Position numbers and translations under genes: made by a program. Of a DNA stretch of 64,000 nt, positions 33,652 to 42,711 are shown in pieces. The notes under the pieces were generated by a model, which was not told the origin of the DNA, ran no database searches, and saw only the letters and a list, made by a program, of their open reading frames with translations. The number at the start of each line of letters is the position of its first letter. Positions within the stretch are counted from its first letter, which is position 1. This stretch comes from Blastococcus sp. DSM 46786 (GTDB lineage: Bacteria > Actinomycetota > Actinomycetes > Mycobacteriales > Geodermatophilaceae): NCBI RefSeq assembly GCF_900109665.1, contig NZ_FOAO01000009.1, positions 62,001-126,000 of the forward strand. Reading direction: 5' to 3'.

Positions 33652-34245
33652 CTACTGCGGCCCCCTGCCGCGGACCTTCTCGACCGAGGCCATGGCCTCG
33701 CGCAGCTCGGTGAGCCAGTCGTCGGCGTGCCGGCCCACCAGGCGCACCGCCCAGACCAGCGCCTCCGACCGCGACCGGGCGACCCCGGCGTCGACCAGCG
33801 TGTCGAGCACCAGCCGCTCGGGCTGCCGCAGGCGGGTCATGACCGGCACGGACGCGTGGGTGAACAGCTGACGGGTGTCCCCGCAGGCCGCACCCCACGC
33901 CACCGAACGGCCGTAGCGCTCCTGCGCGGCGTCGGCGATCGCCATCCGGCGGCCCCGGGTCTCCTCCCGGAACCGCTCGATCCGGCCGGCGCGGGCGGCG
34001 GCGGCGTCGCCCTCACCCGCCGCCGGCTCCGCCAGGGTGCCGACGACGGTGATCTCGTCGCGGTCGACGGTGAGCTCGACGGGGCCGGTGAACCAGTCGT
34101 CGGGCAGCCGCCCGGCGAACCAGCCGGCGAGCTCCGTGCGGTCCACCGGCGGTGGGACGTCCTGACCCCGCCCCCGTGGCCCGCGGCCACGGCCCCGGCC
34201 GAAGCCCGGACCCAGGGGTGCGTCGGCGAAACGGTGTCCGTGCAT
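33652..34245 (-). CDS. Uncharacterised actinobacterial protein with Arg/Gly-rich N-terminus
   Basis: I recognise no named family with certainty. The 197 residues begin MHGHRFADAPLGPGFGRGRG, continue with an RG-rich stretch to about residue 27, then a compact region with FAGRLPDDWFTGPVELTVDR, and a helical C-terminus (RLRQPERLVLDTLVDAGVAR, SRSEALVWAVRLVGRHADDW) that looks like a small DNA-binding or dimerising helix pair. RG-rich N-termini are often nucleic-acid binding. The ATG is 22 bases from an inverted repeat GATTAC-N11-GTAATC, so it may be autoregulated. Divergent from furA. Confidence 0.6.
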   Translation of the reverse strand: MHGHRFADAPLGPGFGRGRGRGPRGRGQDVPPPVDRTELAGWFAGRLPDDWFTGPVELTVDRDEITVVGTLAEPAAGEGDAAAARAGRIERFREETRGRRMAIADAAQERYGRSVAWGAACGDTRQLFTHASVPVMTRLRQPERLVLDTLVDAGVARSRSEALVWAVRLVGRHADDWLTELREAMASVEKVRGRGPQ

Positions 34246-34266
34246 GGCGACCTCCCGGTGCGCAGT

Positions 34267-34289
34267 GATTACACCGTTGCAGCGTAATC
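34267..34289. promoter_or_regulatory. Inverted repeat GATTAC-N11-GTAATC (possible operator)
   Basis: GATTAC (34267-34272) and GTAATC (34284-34289) are perfect 6-base arms in the 173-base divergent region. They sit 22 bases before the start of the - strand gene at 34245, where an operator or -10/-35 overlap would be expected. AT-rich arms stand out in this GC-rich sequence. Confidence 0.45.
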
Positions 34290-34382
34290 CCGCTCGCGTT
34301 CCTCGGCGAGGGTCGCCACTGCGCCCAGAGCGGACGAGGGGCGCGCGCCGGATGTGCTGCTCGGCACGACTTTCGGGAAAGA

Positions 34383-34397
34383 CTGGATCTGATCCAG
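34383..34397. promoter_or_regulatory. 15-bp palindrome upstream of furA
   Basis: CTGGATCTGATCCAG has perfect 7-base arms and lies 22 bases before the furA GTG. FurA represses its own promoter in related actinobacteria, so this is a good candidate operator, though the exact FurA site is usually more AT-rich. Confidence 0.45.
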
Positions 34398-34418
34398 AAA
34401 AGCCGTCAGGATGACCCC

Positions 34419-34841
34419 GTGCCCGACTCCGTGGAACTCGGCCGCGAGCTGCGCGCCGTGGGCCTGCGCGTCACCCGCCCGCGGCTGGCGGTGCTGGACG
34501 CCGTCCACGCGCACCCGCACCTCGACACCGACGCCCTGATCGCCGCCGCCCGCGACCGGCTGGGCGCGGTCTCGCACCAGGCGGTCTACGACGTCCTGCG
34601 CGTCCTCACCGACAGCGGCCTCGTGCGGCGGATCCAGCCGCAGGGATCGGTGGCCCGGTACGAGGCCCGCGTGGGCGACAACCACCACCACCTGGTCTGC
34701 CGCGACTGCGGCGCGATCGTCGACGTCGACTGCTCGGTCGGCGCCGCTCCGTGCCTCACCCCGTCCCACGACGCCGGCTTCGTCGTCGACGAGGCCGAGG
34801 TCGTCTTCTGGGGCCGCTGCCCCGCCTGCGCCACCGCCTGA
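34419..34841 (+). CDS. furA: Fur-family peroxide-sensing repressor FurA
   Basis: Metal-dependent regulator expected to repress katG and itself. The 140 residues have a winged-helix N-domain ([19 protein letters not shown], then [19 protein letters not shown]) and a metal-binding C-domain with [13 protein letters not shown] and a final CPAC pair for structural zinc. GTG 34419 follows CAGGA with 7-base spacing. katG starts 39 bases after the stop, giving the conserved furA-katG operon. Confidence 0.94.
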   Translation: MPDSVELGRELRAVGLRVTRPRLAVLDAVHAHPHLDTDALIAAARDRLGAVSHQAVYDVLRVLTDSGLVRRIQPQGSVARYEARVGDNHHHLVCRDCGAIVDVDCSVGAAPCLTPSHDAGFVVDEAEVVFWGRCPACATA

Positions 34842-34880
34842 ACCGACCCCGTTCCGCCCACCTCCAGGAAGGCACATCCC

Positions 34881-37100
34881 GTGAAGGACGAGACCAACAA
34901 GGTCGTCACCGACAGCACGAGCGAGAGCGAGAACCCGGCGATCCCGTCGCCGACACAGGTCACGAACCGCCGTCCCCAGAGCAACCGGGACTGGTGGCCC
35001 AACCAGGTCGACCTGTCGGTGCTCAACAAGCCCTCGAAGGACTCCGACCCGCTGGGTGCGGACTTCGACTACCAGGCCGAGTTCGCGACGCTCGACGTCG
35101 AGGCGGTCAAGCGCGACGTCGCCGAGGTGATGCGCACCTCGCAGGACTGGTGGCCGGCCGACTGGGGCCACTACGGCCCGCTGTTCATCCGGATGTCGTG
35201 GCACGCCGCCGGCACGTACCGCATCGCCGACGGTCGCGGCGGCGGCGGCGAGGGCGCCCAGCGCTTCGCCCCGCTCAACAGCTGGCCGGACAACGCCAAC
35301 CTGGACAAGGCCCGCCGCCTGCTGCTGCCGATCAAGCAGAAGTACGGCCGCAAGCTCTCCTGGGCCGACCTGCTCGTGCTCGCCGGCAACGTCGCGCACG
35401 ACGACATGGGCCTGAAGACCTTCGGTTTCGCCTTCGGCCGTGAGGACACCTGGCAGCCCCAGGAGGTCTTCTGGGGCCCGGAGGACACCTGGCTCGGCGA
35501 CGAGCGCTACGCCGACAACGCACCGCTCGACCTCGACGAGGGCCACCTCGCGGCCGTCACCATGGGCCTGATCTACGTCAACCCGGAAGGCCCCAAGGGC
35601 CAGCCCGACCCGGTCGCCTCCGCCCACGACATCCGCGTCACCTTCAGCCGCATGGGCATGACCGACGAGGAGACCGTCGCCCTCATCGCCGGCGGCCACA
35701 CCTTCGGCAAGACCCACGGCGCCGGCAACCCCGAGCTCGTCGGCCCGGAGCCCGAGGGCTGCCCGGTGCACGGCAACGGCCTGGGCTGGATCAGCCAGCA
35801 CGGCACCGGCAAGGGCGCCGACACCATCACCAGCGGTCTCGAGGGCGCCTGGACGCCGACGCCGACCACCTGGGACAACACCTACTTCGAGATGCTGTTC
35901 AGCTACGAGTGGGAGCTCACCGAGAGCCCCGCCGGCGCCAAGCAGTGGAAGCCCTCGAACCCCGAGGCGCAGGAGCTCGTGCCCGACGCCCACATCGAGG
36001 GCAAGAAGAACCCGCCGATGATGGCGACCACCGACCTCGCCCTCATCAAGGACCCGGGCTTCCGCGAGATCTCCCAGCGGTTCTACGACGACCCCGAGTA
36101 CTTCGCCGACGCGTACGCCCGCGCCTGGTTCAAGCTGCTGCACCGCGACATGGGCCCGAAGAGCCGCTACCTGGGCCCGGACGTCCCCGCCGAGGACCTG
36201 ATCTGGCAGGACCCGGTGCCCGCGGTCGACCACGAGCTGGTCGGCGAGGCCGAGGTCGCCGACCTCAAGCAGCGCCTGCTCGCCTCCGGCCTGACCGTGT
36301 CCCAGCTGGTGCACACCGCCTGGTCCGCGGCCGCCTCCTACCGCGGCACCGACAAGCGCGGCGGTGCCAACGGCGCCCGGCTGCGCCTCGAGCCGCAGAT
36401 CGGGTGGGCGGTCAACGCGGGTGTCCAGGACGTGCTGCCGGTCCTGGAGCAGGTCAAGCAGTCGTTCGAGTCCGAGACGGGCAAGCGGGTCTCGCTGGCC
36501 GACCTCATCGTGCTCGGCGGCAGCGCGGCCGTGGAGAAGGCGGCGGCGGACGCCGGCGTGCAGGTCACCGTCCCGTTCCACCCGGGCCGCACCGACGCCT
36601 CGCAGGAGCAGACCGACGTCGACAACTTCCGCTGGCTCGAGCCGCGGGCCGACAGCTTCCGCAACTGGGTCTCCCCGGGCAGCAAGCTCGAGCCGGAGAC
36701 CCTGCTGGTCGACCGGGCCTACATGCTCGAGCTCACGGCCAAGGAGATGACGCTGCTGGTCAGCGGTCTGCGGGTGCTCGGCGCCACCACCGGCGGCGTG
36801 CAGCACGGCGTCTTCACCGACCGCCCGGGCGTCCTCACGCAGGACTTCTTCCGCAACCTGCTCGACCTGGGCATCCAGTGGCGCACCTCGGTCGACACCG
36901 AGGGCGTCTACGAGGGCCTGGACGCCGGCGGGAACGTCGTCCGCACGGCCACCGCCGCCGACCTGGTGTTCAACTCGAACGCCATCCTGCGCGGCATCGT
37001 CGAGGTCTACTCGGCCGACGACGCCCAGGAGCTGTTCGTGCGCGACTTCGTCGCCGCCTGGGTCAAGGTCATGGAGCTGGACCGCTTCGACCTGCGGTAA
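34881..37100 (+). CDS. katG: Catalase-peroxidase KatG
   Basis: Bifunctional haem enzyme that removes hydrogen peroxide. The 739 residues form two homologous halves. The distal catalytic triad is intact in [11 protein letters not shown] (Arg104, Trp107, His108), and the proximal haem ligand is His273 in [12 protein letters not shown]. Ser318 in [12 protein letters not shown] corresponds to the mycobacterial Ser315 linked to isoniazid activation. The Tyr of the Met-Tyr-Trp adduct is present in [13 protein letters not shown] 34881 follows CCAGGAAGG. It is followed by a hairpin terminator. Confidence 0.97.
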   Translation: MKDETNKVVTDSTSESENPAIPSPTQVTNRRPQSNRDWWPNQVDLSVLNKPSKDSDPLGADFDYQAEFATLDVEAVKRDVAEVMRTSQDWWPADWGHYGPLFIRMSWHAAGTYRIADGRGGGGEGAQRFAPLNSWPDNANLDKARRLLLPIKQKYGRKLSWADLLVLAGNVAHDDMGLKTFGFAFGREDTWQPQEVFWGPEDTWLGDERYADNAPLDLDEGHLAAVTMGLIYVNPEGPKGQPDPVASAHDIRVTFSRMGMTDEETVALIAGGHTFGKTHGAGNPELVGPEPEGCPVHGNGLGWISQHGTGKGADTITSGLEGAWTPTPTTWDNTYFEMLFSYEWELTESPAGAKQWKPSNPEAQELVPDAHIEGKKNPPMMATTDLALIKDPGFREISQRFYDDPEYFADAYARAWFKLLHRDMGPKSRYLGPDVPAEDLIWQDPVPAVDHELVGEAEVADLKQRLLASGLTVSQLVHTAWSAAASYRGTDKRGGANGARLRLEPQIGWAVNAGVQDVLPVLEQVKQSFESETGKRVSLADLIVLGGSAAVEKAAADAGVQVTVPFHPGRTDASQEQTDVDNFRWLEPRADSFRNWVSPGSKLEPETLLVDRAYMLELTAKEMTLLVSGLRVLGATTGGVQHGVFTDRPGVLTQDFFRNLLDLGIQWRTSVDTEGVYEGLDAGGNVVRTATAADLVFNSNAILRGIVEVYSADDAQELFVRDFVAAWVKVMELDRFDLR

Positions 37101-37116
37101 GCAGCACCCGCGCCAC

Positions 37117-37151
37117 GACGCCCCGGTCCGCCACGCGCGGGCCGGGGCGTC
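37117..37151. terminator. Terminator after katG
   Basis: A 10-bp perfect stem GACGCCCCGG (37117-37126) / CCGGGGCGTC (37142-37151) between the convergent katG and lipoprotein genes. Confidence 0.6.
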
Positions 37152-37164
37152 CGCGCGTCCGGGC

Positions 37165-37977
37165 TCAGGAAACCTCGTAGACCTCGATCTCGGCCGCACC
37201 GGTGTTGCCACCGGTGGTGGTCTCCGCGTCGAACCGCAGCACGCGCCCGGTGAAGTCGGCCTCGTCGACGACGACGGCCGCGCCCGCCTCGAAGGGCCCG
37301 TAGGTCTGCCCGTCGTCGACGGTGACGGTGAACGTCTCGACGACCGACGTGCCGTCGCTCATCGAGCGGCTGCGCAGGGTCAGCCCCACCACGTCGACGG
37401 CCCGCCCGAGGTCCAGGGTGATCGACGCGTCGTCGCCGTCGCCGTCGCTGGACCACTCGGTGCCCAGGTCGCCGTCCACGGCGTTGCCCGCGGCGAAGGC
37501 GTCGGAGAACTCGGAGCTGACGTCGACGACCTCCGCGCCGAGCGCGGCGTTCTCCCGCGGCACCTCGGCGACCTCCGCGTCCGGCGTCCGGAAGGTCATC
37601 AGCTCGCTGCGGTAGAGGCGGCCGTCGGCGCCGGAGCCCTGGACCCGGTAGAAGTACTCGGTGCCGGGCTCGAGCCCGCGCATGACCGCCTGGTGCTCCG
37701 CGTGCGCGCCACCGCCCATGTCGGCATCCGTTGCGATCCCGTCGCCGAGGGACTCCTCGCGCCCGAACACCACCGCGCAGGCCATGTCGACCTCCGTGGT
37801 GACCTGCAGCGTCGCCGACGTCCCCGACGGATCGGGCACCACGACCGGCGCCTCGGCGAACACCTGCTCGGCGGGGAGCACCGCGGACCCGGTGGAGGCC
37901 GGCTCGGCACCACCGCACCCGGCCAGGACGACGACGGCGAGGGGCACGGGCAGGAGCCTGCGGACGACGGAGATCAC
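37165..37977 (-). CDS. Lipoprotein with Fn3-like and discoidin-like domains
   Basis: Secreted, lipid-anchored protein of 270 residues. The lipobox is VVVLAGCGG with Cys21. Residues 45-130 look like a fibronectin-III/phosphatase-N-terminal fold (TLQVTTEVDMACAVVFG, LEPGTEYFYRVQG). Residues 150-270 resemble an F5/8-type C (discoidin) domain (AVDGDLGTEWSSDGDGDDAS, VVGLTLRSRSM, ending AAEIEVYEV), which usually binds carbohydrate. There is no catalytic domain, so it is probably a surface binding protein. Convergent with katG and not functionally linked to it. Confidence 0.75.
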   Translation of the reverse strand: MISVVRRLLPVPLAVVVLAGCGGAEPASTGSAVLPAEQVFAEAPVVVPDPSGTSATLQVTTEVDMACAVVFGREESLGDGIATDADMGGGAHAEHQAVMRGLEPGTEYFYRVQGSGADGRLYRSELMTFRTPDAEVAEVPRENAALGAEVVDVSSEFSDAFAAGNAVDGDLGTEWSSDGDGDDASITLDLGRAVDVVGLTLRSRSMSDGTSVVETFTVTVDDGQTYGPFEAGAAVVVDEADFTGRVLRFDAETTTGGNTGAAEIEVYEVS

Positions 37978-38031
37978 GCCCGGGTCAACGGCGCGACCGG
38001 GGCGGACGTTCCGCCGCCCCGGCCCGCAGGC

Positions 38032-38346
38032 TCAGCGCCGGTCGCCGTCGTCGCGCCGGGGGGGCTCGATGGCCAGCGGCGCCCGGCGCAGCGTGTCGAG
38101 GAGCTCCTGACCGGGCTCGTCGCGGTCCTCGTCCAGCCCCGCGGGCGAGTCGGGGACGACGACCCGGTCGGCCTCGTCGAAGCTGCGCGGCAGCCGCTTC
38201 AGGTGGCCGCTCATCGACTTCACCAGCAGGGCGGTGGCGAGGAGCAGCAGCACGAGCAGCAGCAGCCCGAACGGGCCGGACTTGCCGACGTCCTGGGGGG
38301 CCTGCTGCTGGGCGACGGAGAGCACCATCAGGGTCGTGGTGGTCAT
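38032..38346 (-). CDS. Small membrane protein coupled to mca
   Basis: The 104 residues have one hydrophobic segment ([20 protein letters not shown], about 27-46) followed by a basic motif ([15 protein letters not shown]) and an acidic/basic tail. It is a conserved companion of mca in actinobacteria but has no known function that I can name. Its ATG overlaps the mca stop (ATGA), so the two are translated together, suggesting that it supports mycothiol-dependent detoxification or export. Confidence 0.75.
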   Translation of the reverse strand: MTTTTLMVLSVAQQQAPQDVGKSGPFGLLLLVLLLLATALLVKSMSGHLKRLPRSFDEADRVVVPDSPAGLDEDRDEPGQELLDTLRRAPLAIEPPRRDDGDRR

Positions 38347-39230
38347 CGGGCGGTCACCTCGCTGCGGATGCCGGTGAACAGGTCGTCCTCCGGGGTGGGC
38401 GTGTCGACCAGCGAGCGGGCCAGCTCGTAGTCCTCGGTGGGCCACACCTGCTGCTGGGTCTCCACCGGGCAGGCGAACCAGCGGCCCAGCGGATCGATCT
38501 GGGTGGCGTGCGCGATCAGCGCAGCATCGCGCACCGGGAAGTACTCGCCGCACGGGACGCGGGTGGTGACCCGGTGGGAGATGTCGTGCGCCGGGTCCCA
38601 TTTGGCCAGCCACTCGGCGTACGGGGACTCCGAGCCGGTGGCCAGGATGGCCTCGTGCAGCGCCTTCGTGCGCGGCAGCGTGAAGCTCATGTGGTAGTAG
38701 AGCTTGCTCACCTGCCACGGCTCGCCGAGCTCGGGGTACCGGTCGGGATCGCCGGCCGCCTCGAAGGCGTGCACCGAGATCCCGTGGGTCTTGATGTGGT
38801 CCGGGTGCGGGTAGCCGCCGCGCTCGTCGTAGGTGGTCATCACCTGCGGCCTGAACCGCCGGATGAGCGCGACCAGCGGCGCCGCGGCCTCCTCGACCGG
38901 CAGCAGGGCGAAGCAGCCCTCGGGCAGCGGGGGCAGCGGGTCGCCTTCGGGCAGGCCGGAGTCGACGAAGCCCAGGAACTCCTGCTCGACCCCGAGGATC
39001 TCGCGGGCCCGCGCCATCTCCTCGACCCGGATCTGCGGGAGCCGATCCCACACCTCGGGCCGGTCCATCGCCGGGTTGAGCACCGAGCCGCGCTCGCCCC
39101 CGGTGGCGGTGGCCACCAGGACGCGGACACCCTCGGCGACGTACTTCGCCATCGTGGCGGCGCCCTTGCTCGACTCGTCGTCCGGATGAGCGTGCACGGC
39201 GAGCAGGCGCAACTGGTCGGGATCGGTCAC
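38343..39230 (-). CDS. mca: Mycothiol S-conjugate amidase
   Basis: Zinc amidase that cleaves mycothiol adducts so that the mercapturic acid can leave the cell. The 295 residues have the LmbE/GlcNAc-deacetylase fold with the zinc ligands in [15 protein letters not shown] and [16 protein letters not shown], and [12 protein letters not shown]. The final [20 protein letters not shown] region distinguishes Mca from MshB. GTG 39230 or GTG 39236 may be the start; the second has GAGGGA just upstream. Presence of mca marks a mycothiol-making actinobacterium. Divergent from greA. Confidence 0.92.
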   Translation of the reverse strand: MTDPDQLRLLAVHAHPDDESSKGAATMAKYVAEGVRVLVATATGGERGSVLNPAMDRPEVWDRLPQIRVEEMARAREILGVEQEFLGFVDSGLPEGDPLPPLPEGCFALLPVEEAAAPLVALIRRFRPQVMTTYDERGGYPHPDHIKTHGISVHAFEAAGDPDRYPELGEPWQVSKLYYHMSFTLPRTKALHEAILATGSESPYAEWLAKWDPAHDISHRVTTRVPCGEYFPVRDAALIAHATQIDPLGRWFACPVETQQQVWPTEDYELARSLVDTPTPEDDLFTGIRSEVTAR

Positions 39231-39476
39231 GCGCACAGTGTCCCTCGCCGGGCGGCGGTGGTGGCGGACCCCCACCCGGGTGTGGGCGACGACTCGCAGG
39301 TCAGCCACCCGTACGGGCGGAACGTGTCCTCCGTCACCCAGCGGTGCGCTACGGTTCCGCAACCAGCGACGACCGCCGCAGCGGTGCACCCGCCCGCGCC
39401 GCGGTGTTAGCTTGGCCGTTCGACCAGCGGCCGCTCCCACACGGGGGCGGCCTCCCGAGTTTTCAGGAGTACCCAC

Positions 39477-39980
39477 GTGTCCACCCCCACTGACGAGCAG
39501 GAACAGGGCATCTGGCTGACCCAGGAGGCCCACGACCGGCTGAAGGCCGAGCTCGACCAGCTGGTGGCGAACCGCCCGGCCATGTCCGCCGAGATCAACG
39601 CCCGCCGCGAGGAGGGCGACCTCAAGGAGAACGGCGGCTACCACGCCGCCAAGGAGGAGCAGGGCAAGCAGGAGGGCCGGATCCGCCAGCTCACCGACCT
39701 GCTCCGCAAGGCCCGCGTGGGTGACGCCCCGAAGACCGCCACGGACGCCGCCCTGGGCACGGTCATCACGATCAGGTTCGCCGGCGACGACGACACCGAG
39801 AAGTTCCTGCTCGGGTCGCGGGAGATCGCGGGCACCACGGAGCTCACCGTCTACTCCCCCGAGTCGGCGCTCGGCTCGGCGATCATGGGCGCCGCCCCCG
39901 GCACCTCGGTGACCTACCAGGCCCCGAACGGCAAGGACATGACCGTCGAGGTGGTCGCGGTCGAGCCGTTCGTCCCCTGA
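39477..39980 (+). CDS. greA: Transcription elongation factor GreA
   Basis: Rescues backtracked RNA polymerase by stimulating transcript cleavage. The 167 residues show the coiled-coil N-domain with the acidic tip ([20 protein letters not shown]) and the FKBP-like C-domain ([20 protein letters not shown]). GTG 39477 follows CAGGAGTACCCAC. The 246-base divergent region towards mca carries its promoter; TTAGCT near 39406 is a possible -10, not assigned firmly. Confidence 0.95.
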   Translation: MSTPTDEQEQGIWLTQEAHDRLKAELDQLVANRPAMSAEINARREEGDLKENGGYHAAKEEQGKQEGRIRQLTDLLRKARVGDAPKTATDAALGTVITIRFAGDDDTEKFLLGSREIAGTTELTVYSPESALGSAIMGAAPGTSVTYQAPNGKDMTVEVVAVEPFVP

Positions 39981-39988
39981 GCGTCCCG

Positions 39989-40321
39989 GTGAGCGCGCCA
40001 CGCGCCCGCTCCCGGCGGGCGGAGAACACCGGCTTCGCGTGCGTGCACTGCACCGCGCCGGTGCCGGCCAACACCGACGGGCACTACCGCAACCACTGCC
40101 CGTACTGCCTGTGGTCGCTGCACGTCGACGACCTGCCCGGTGACCGGGCCAGCGGGTGCCGGCAGCCCATGGAGCCGGTCGGGCTGGTGGAGAAGTCGGG
40201 CAAGGGCTGGCAGGTGGTCCACCGCTGCACGGCGTGCGGCCACCGCCAGCCCAACCGGCTGGTGCGCGACGGCGAGGCCCCCGACGACCTGGACCTGGTC
40301 CTCTCGCTGCCCTGGCTGTGA
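39989..40321 (+). CDS. RNHCP domain protein
   Basis: Small zinc-ribbon-like protein of 110 residues with two Cys pairs: CVHCTAP and [10 protein letters not shown] (the motif after which the RNHCP family is named), then [11 protein letters not shown] and [14 protein letters not shown]. Family function is unknown; the cysteine pattern suggests metal or nucleic-acid binding. GTG 39989 starts 8 bases after greA, so it is likely co-transcribed. Confidence 0.85.
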   Translation: MSAPRARSRRAENTGFACVHCTAPVPANTDGHYRNHCPYCLWSLHVDDLPGDRASGCRQPMEPVGLVEKSGKGWQVVHRCTACGHRQPNRLVRDGEAPDDLDLVLSLPWL

Positions 40322-40324
40322 CAC

Positions 40325-40362
40325 TGCGATCCTCCGGATCGCACCGCGGCCAGGAGCCGTCC
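40325..40362. repeat. Dispersed repeat family A, copy 2
   Basis: GCGATCCTCCGGATCGC followed by ACCGCGGCCAGGAGCCGTCC, directly after the RNHCP stop. The trailing CCAGGAGCCGTCC also occurs just before copy 1 (32125-32138). Confidence 0.8.
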
Positions 40363-40417
40363 ACCCTCACCGCAGCGCGTCGTCCCTCACCGCCCACCAT
40401 GAGGGAGGACGCGCCAC

Positions 40418-40434
40418 GATCAGGTCACCTGATC
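40418..40434. repeat. 17-bp palindrome, copy 2
   Basis: GATCAGGTCACCTGATC, identical to 19539-19555. A hairpin from GTCCCTCA and TGAGGGAGGAC (about 40382-40410) precedes it. It lies between the 3' ends of two convergent genes. Confidence 0.75.
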
Positions 40435-40444
40435 CCGGAGCCGG

Positions 40445-42499
40445 TCACGACTGCGCGAGGCCACGCCTCCGGAGCAGCGGCCCCGGGTCGGCGTCCCGGC
40501 CGCGGACGGCGCGGAAGGCGTCCAGCGGGTCGACCGAACCGCCGACGGCGAGCAGCCGCTGCCGGAAGGCGTCCCCGTTCTCCCGGCGCAGGCCGCCGTT
40601 CTCCTTGAACCACTCCACGGTGTCGGCGTCGAGCACCTCCGACCAGATGTAGGAGTAGTAGCCGGCCGAGTAGCCGCCGGCGAAGACGTGCTGGAAGTAG
40701 GTCGTCCGGTAGCGCGGCGGCACCAGGTCCGAGGCGACACCGGCCCCGGCGAGGGCCGCCCGCTCGAACTCCACCGGGTCGCCCACCTCGGTGTCGGGGG
40801 TGAGGCGGTGCCAGGCCTGGTCGAGCAGCGTGGCGGCCAGGTACTCCAGGGTCGCGAAACCCTCGCCCCACAGCCGGGCGGCGTCGATCGAGCCCACCAC
40901 CGAGGCCGGCAGCGGCTCCCCGGTGTCGACGTGGCGGGCGTAGTGCGCGAGCACCTCAGGCCAGAGCGCCCACATCTCGTTCACCTGGCTGGGGAATTCC
41001 ACGAAGTCCCGCGGCACGGCGGTGCCCGCGAAGCGCGGGTAGGTGACCGCCGAGCTCAGCCCGTGCAGCGCATGGCCGAACTCGTGGAAGAGCGTGTTCA
41101 CCTCGTCCAGGGTCAGCAGCGTGGGCCGGCCGGCCGGCGCCCGGGTCACGTTGAGGTTGTTGACGACGACCGGGCGGGTGCCCAGCAGCCGGGACTGGCG
41201 CACGAACGAGCTCATCCACGCCCCGCCGCGCTTGCCCTCCCGGGCGAAGAAGTCACCCAGGTACAGCCCGATCTCGGCGCCGTCGGCGTCGGTGACCTCC
41301 CAGACCCGGACGTCGGGGTGGTAGCCGGCGAGGTCGGCCCGCGGGGTGAACCGGAACCCGTACAGCAGCTCGGCCGCCCGGAAGACACCGTCGACCAGCA
41401 CCCGGTCCAGCTCGAACCACGACCGCAGCGCGGTGGTGTCGACGGCGTACCGCTCCGCGCGCACGCGTTCGCTGTAGTACGCCCAGTCCCACGCCGCCAG
41501 CTCGACGCCGTCGCGGGCGGCCAGCTCGCGCAACACGTCGGCCTCCGCCTCGGCGTTGGCCACCGAGGCCGGCACCATCGAGCGGAGCATCTCGTCGACC
41601 GCGGCGGTGGTGCGCGCGGTCGAGTCGGCGAGCACGAGGTCGGCGTGGGTGTCGAAGCCCAGCAGCCGGGCCCGTTCGGCCCGCAGCCGGGCGATGCGCT
41701 CGGCGACCGGCCGGTTGTCGCGCTCCCCCGCCGACGCCCGGCCCACCGACGCCTCGAACACCCGGCGCCGCAGCTCCCGGTCGCGCAGCCTGGTCAGCAC
41801 GGGCTGGCCGGTGGGCAGCACGAGCGTGAGCAGGTATCCCTCGAGGCCGCGGTCGGCGGCGGCACGCGCCGCGGCGGCGACCTCCTCGTCGCCCAGCCCG
41901 TCGAGCTCCGCGGCGTCGGCCACCCGCACTGCCGCGGCCTCGGTGGCCAGCTGCAGGTTCTGCCCGAACGTCGTCGACAGCTCGGAGAGCTGCTGGTTGA
42001 GCTCGCCGAGCCGGGTGCGCCCGGCGTCGTCGAGCCGGGCACCGGCGAGCACGAAGTCGAGGTGGTACCGCTCCACCAGCCGGACCGACTCCGCGTCCAG
42101 CCCGGCGGACTCCCGCGCGGCGTGCACGACGTCGATGCGTGCGAACAGCGCCGGGTCGAGCCGGAGGGCGTCATCGTGGGCCGCGGCGAGCGGGGCGATC
42201 TCCCGCTCGATCTCCCGCAGCCGGGGCGTGGCGACCGACGACGACAGATTGCCGAACACCGACCAGGCGCGGTCGAGCAGCGCGCCCGACCGCTCCAGAG
42301 CCACGAGCGTGTTCTCGAAGGTCGGCTCCTCGTCCGAGGCCAGCAGCGCCGCGACCTCCCGGCGCTGCTCGGCCATCCCCGCCAGCAGCGCCTCCCGGCA
42401 GTGCTCGAGCGTGATGCCGGCGAACGGGGGCAGCCGGAACGGCAGCTCGGACGGGGTGGCCAGCGGGTTGTCGGCGGAGAGTTGCTCGGGGGTGCTCAT
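40445..42499 (-). CDS. M3 family zinc oligopeptidase (Dcp/OpdA-like)
   Basis: Cytoplasmic peptidase that degrades short peptides. The 684 residues are normal length; the zinc site is HEFGH (about 472-476) within VNTLFHEFGHALHGLSS, with the third ligand Glu in WPEVLAHYARHVDTGE-type context downstream. The C-terminal HVFAGGYSAGYYSYIWSEVL is the conserved substrate-binding Tyr/His/Gly loop. Residues 1-270 form the helical cap. I cannot tell dipeptidyl carboxypeptidase from oligopeptidase A by reading. The tandem family A repeats lie just upstream. Confidence 0.93.
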   Translation of the reverse strand: MSTPEQLSADNPLATPSELPFRLPPFAGITLEHCREALLAGMAEQRREVAALLASDEEPTFENTLVALERSGALLDRAWSVFGNLSSSVATPRLREIEREIAPLAAAHDDALRLDPALFARIDVVHAARESAGLDAESVRLVERYHLDFVLAGARLDDAGRTRLGELNQQLSELSTTFGQNLQLATEAAAVRVADAAELDGLGDEEVAAAARAAADRGLEGYLLTLVLPTGQPVLTRLRDRELRRRVFEASVGRASAGERDNRPVAERIARLRAERARLLGFDTHADLVLADSTARTTAAVDEMLRSMVPASVANAEAEADVLRELAARDGVELAAWDWAYYSERVRAERYAVDTTALRSWFELDRVLVDGVFRAAELLYGFRFTPRADLAGYHPDVRVWEVTDADGAEIGLYLGDFFAREGKRGGAWMSSFVRQSRLLGTRPVVVNNLNVTRAPAGRPTLLTLDEVNTLFHEFGHALHGLSSAVTYPRFAGTAVPRDFVEFPSQVNEMWALWPEVLAHYARHVDTGEPLPASVVGSIDAARLWGEGFATLEYLAATLLDQAWHRLTPDTEVGDPVEFERAALAGAGVASDLVPPRYRTTYFQHVFAGGYSAGYYSYIWSEVLDADTVEWFKENGGLRRENGDAFRQRLLAVGGSVDPLDAFRAVRGRDADPGPLLRRRGLAQS

Positions 42500-42509
42500 C
42501 GCCGCCCAT

Positions 42510-42684
42510 TACATCGCGATCCTCCGGATCGCACCGTCGTCACACCGCGACCCTCCGGATCGCACCGTCGTCACACCGCGATCCTCCGGATCGCACCGCG
42601 GCCACCTGCCGTCCCCGACCTGCGCGGAGCTGATCCGTCGCGCCTGCGCGAAGCCCTCCGGGCCCCACTCGGCGCGACCGGGCA
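42510..42684. repeat. Dispersed repeat family A, copy 3 (triple tandem core)
   Basis: Three core units of about 31 bases: GCGATCCTCCGGATCGC near 42516, GCGACCCTCCGGATCGC near 42547, GCGATCCTCCGGATCGC near 42578. They are followed by CGCGGCCACCTGCCGTCCCC and a 70-base flank shared, inverted, with 45907-46003. It fills the 212-base gap between the M3 peptidase start and the ABC permease stop. Confidence 0.85.
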
Positions 42685-42711
42685 GCTGCACGTCGGGGCG
42701 GCCGGCGTCTC

